Source: Mycobacterium sp.
GTDB lineage: Bacteria > Actinomycetota > Actinomycetes > Mycobacteriales > Mycobacteriaceae
Direction of reading: 5' to 3'
Length of the DNA stretch: 5,895 nt
NCBI GenBank assembly: GCA_029256565.1
Contig: JAQSXQ010000139.1
Location: 1-5,895 of the forward strand
The position numbers and the translations under genes were made by a program. Positions 4,354-5,895 of the stretch are shown piece after piece. Within the stretch, counting starts at the first letter, position 1, and the number at the start of each line of letters is the position of its first letter. The notes beneath the pieces are model-generated. The model saw only the letters and a program-made list of their open reading frames with translations. It searched no databases and was not told the DNA's origin.

Positions 4354-5240
4354 TGCAGTACACCTCGACGGGCACGTTCCTGGGACGCCCCGTCGCGGGC
4401 GACCGGGCCATGATCATGGCGATCGTCAACCGGACCCCCGACTCCTTCTACGACCGCGGCGCCAACTTCAGCGACGAGGCAGCCATGGCCGCCGTCCACC
4501 GCGTGATCGCCGAGGGGGCCGACGTCATCGACGTCGGGGGCGTCAAGGCCGGGCCCGGCGAGACCGTCGACGTCGAGGCCGAGGTGGCCCGCGTCGTGCC
4601 GTTCATCGAGTGGCTCCGCGGCGAATATCCGGATCAACTCATCAGCGTCGACACGTGGCGCGCGGCGGTGGCCAAGCAGGCCTGCGCGGCGGGCGCGGAC
4701 ATCATCAACGACACCTGGGGCGGCGTCGACCCGGGCCTGGCCGAGGTGGCCGCCGAGTTCGGCGCCGGGCTGGTCTGCTCCCACACCGGGGGAGCGGTTC
4801 CACGGACCAGGCCGTTCCGGGTCGAGTACGGGATCACCGAACGCGGGGTGGTCGACGACGTCATCGCCGAGGTGACCGCGGCCGCCGAACGGGCCGTCGC
4901 AGCCGGTGTCGCGCGGGACGCCGTCCTCATCGATCCGACCCACGATTTCGGCAAGAACACTCATCACGGTCTTACTTTGTTGCGGCACGTGGAAGACCTT
5001 GTAAAAACTGGATGGCCTGTCCTGATGGCGCTGAGCAACAAGGATTTCGTCGGGGAGACTTTGGGCGTGGGATTGACCGAACGCCTGGAGGGCACCCTCG
5101 CTGCAACCGCGCTCGCTGCGAACGCGGGTGCCGCGATGTTCCGGGTACACGAGGTCGGTTCCACTCGACGCGTACTGGAGATGGTGGCGTCGATTCGAGG
5201 CGTGCGTACACCGGCGCGGACCGTAAGGGGACTGGCATGA
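4353..5240 (+). CDS. folP2: Dihydropteroate synthase homologue FolP2 (divergent active site)
   Basis: A 295-residue TIM-barrel protein of the dihydropteroate synthase family. True DHPS joins p-aminobenzoate to 6-hydroxymethyl-dihydropterin diphosphate in folate synthesis. Conserved elements here: NRTPDSF (residues 26-32, usual NVTPDSF), D60, D100, ND (119-120), DP (194-195), K201, K230 and RVH (264-266). Changed elements: the STRPG loop is VKAGPG (64-69), so its Thr-Arg pair is missing; the SRK motif is SNK (228-230); and two His-containing segments (CSHTGG at 142-147, and DPTHDFGKNTHH at 194-205) replace the usual loops. These mark the FolP2 rather than FolP1 type. M. tuberculosis Rv1207 has been reported to lack DHPS activity, so the reaction here is uncertain. 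The gene is leaderless at GTG 4353 and overlaps gpgS by ATGA. Local GC falls sharply at 4941-5060. Confidence 0.88.
   Translation: MQYTSTGTFLGRPVAGDRAMIMAIVNRTPDSFYDRGANFSDEAAMAAVHRVIAEGADVIDVGGVKAGPGETVDVEAEVARVVPFIEWLRGEYPDQLISVDTWRAAVAKQACAAGADIINDTWGGVDPGLAEVAAEFGAGLVCSHTGGAVPRTRPFRVEYGITERGVVDDVIAEVTAAAERAVAAGVARDAVLIDPTHDFGKNTHHGLTLLRHVEDLVKTGWPVLMALSNKDFVGETLGVGLTERLEGTLAATALAANAGAAMFRVHEVGSTRRVLEMVASIRGVRTPARTVRGLA
5225..5230 (+). promoter_or_regulatory. Shine-Dalgarno of gpgS inside folP2
   Basis: AAGGGG, six bases before the ATG at 5237, lies within the last codons of folP2. It fixes the gpgS start and, with the ATGA overlap, points to coupled translation. Confidence 0.7.
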
Positions 5241-5895
5241 GCTTGACACCTGATCTCACCGATGCCGTCGCGGGTCACCGCTGGCTGTCCGACCACAGCT
5301 GGAGCCGACCGACGTGGACGGTCGGCGAGCTGGAGGCCGCCAAACGCGGCCGCACGATCTCGGTCGTCCTGCCCGCACTCAACGAGGAGGAGACGGTCGC
5401 TTCGGTGATCGACACCATCAGCCCGCTGCTGGGCGGCCTCGTCGACGAGCTGATCGTGCTGGACTCCGGGTCCACCGACGAGACCGAGATCCGCGCGATC
5501 GCCGCCGGTGCTCGCGTCATCAGCCGCGAGACGGCGCTTCCCGAGGTCGCGCCGCAGCCCGGCAAGGGCGAGGTGCTGTGGCGCTCCCTCGCCGCGACGA
5601 CCGGCGACATCGTGGCGTTCGTCGACTCCGACCTGATCGACCCCGACCCGATGTTCGTGCCCAAGCTGCTCGGCCCGCTGCTGACCACCGACGGCGTGCA
5701 CCTGGTCAAGGGCTTCTACCGGAGGCCGCTGAAGGTGAGCGGAAGCGAGGACGCCAACGGCGGTGGACGCGTCACCGAACTCGTCGCCCGCCCACTGCTT
5801 GCGGCGCTGCGCCCCGAACTCACCTGCCTGCTGCAGCCCCTCGGCGGGGAGTACGCAGGCACCCGTGAGCTGCTGACGTCGCTGCCGTTCGCGCC
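5237..5895 (+). CDS. gpgS: Glucosyl-3-phosphoglycerate synthase GpgS, N-terminal part
   Basis: 219 complete codons of a GT81-family retaining glycosyltransferase, cut by the window edge (M. tuberculosis GpgS is about 324 residues). It transfers glucose from a nucleotide sugar to 3-phosphoglycerate, the first step of the glucosylglycerate/methylglucose lipopolysaccharide pathway, in the cytosol. Visible motifs: VVLPALNEEE (43-52, GT-A nucleotide-sugar fold), LDSGSTDE (75-82), PGKGE (108-112), the metal-binding DSD (130-132), KGFYRRPL (158-165), and GGGRVTELVARPLL (175-188), a segment that binds the acceptor phosphate. The ATG at 5237 overlaps the folP2 TGA as ATGA and has a Shine-Dalgarno at 5225-5230. 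Co-transcription with folP2 is therefore likely. Residues 167-174, before the GGGR motif, seem shorter than I recall in M. tuberculosis. Identity is confident. Confidence 0.94.
   Translation, partial: MSLTPDLTDAVAGHRWLSDHSWSRPTWTVGELEAAKRGRTISVVLPALNEEETVASVIDTISPLLGGLVDELIVLDSGSTDETEIRAIAAGARVISRETALPEVAPQPGKGEVLWRSLAATTGDIVAFVDSDLIDPDPMFVPKLLGPLLTTDGVHLVKGFYRRPLKVSGSEDANGGGRVTELVARPLLAALRPELTCLLQPLGGEYAGTRELLTSLPFA

Noticed and set aside
4407..4420. 14-bp perfect palindrome GCCATGATCATGGC inside folP2
   Set aside because: It encodes the conserved Met-Ile-Met stretch before the NRTPDSF motif, so codons explain most of it, and it is not near a promoter.

Overview
The window reads as mycobacterial chromosome, probably an environmental or fast-growing Mycobacterium/Mycolicibacterium. 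It has very high GC, dense genes with GTG or ATG starts, and TANNNT -10 boxes placed directly against start codons. The gene order matches the M. tuberculosis block Rv1204c-Rv1205-fadD6(Rv1206)-folP2(Rv1207)-gpgS(Rv1208), recognised from recall and protein motifs, not from a search.

Layout. Positions 1-653 (minus) hold the N-terminal part of a helical-repeat (TPR/MalT-like) protein that runs off the left edge. A 74-bp divergent promoter region separates it from a LOG-family cytokinin riboside phosphate phosphoribohydrolase (728-1285, plus). Then come fadD6, a FATP/very-long-chain-type acyl-CoA synthetase (1317-3128, plus), and a convergent zinc-dependent medium-chain alcohol dehydrogenase (3125-4207, minus) whose stop codon shares a CTAG with the fadD6 stop. 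After a 145-bp divergent intergenic region come folP2 (4353-5240, plus), a dihydropteroate-synthase homologue with altered active-site loops, and gpgS (5237-5895, plus, truncated by the window edge), glucosyl-3-phosphoglycerate synthase of the methylglucose lipopolysaccharide pathway. gpgS is coupled to folP2 through an ATGA overlap.

Regulation is the most striking part. Four starts (653 minus, 728, 1317, 4353) each have a TANNNT hexamer ending exactly seven bases before the first base of the start codon, the geometry expected for leaderless mRNAs. The other two genes (the dehydrogenase and gpgS) have clear Shine-Dalgarno sequences instead. Short perfect palindromes occur in pairs at two promoters: CCGGCCGG twice in the divergent region at 654-727, and GTGATCAC twice, over the -35 and the -10/start of fadD6. 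Further inverted repeats lie on the folP2 -10 and upstream of the dehydrogenase.

I see no RNA genes, insertion sequences, CRISPR arrays, prophage traces or clear rho-independent terminators. Most of the window is conserved core genome. The parts worth a second look are the extra dehydrogenase between fadD6 and folP2, the palindrome pairs, and the divergent folP2 with a sharp local GC dip. I do not see a wholly new multi-gene system.
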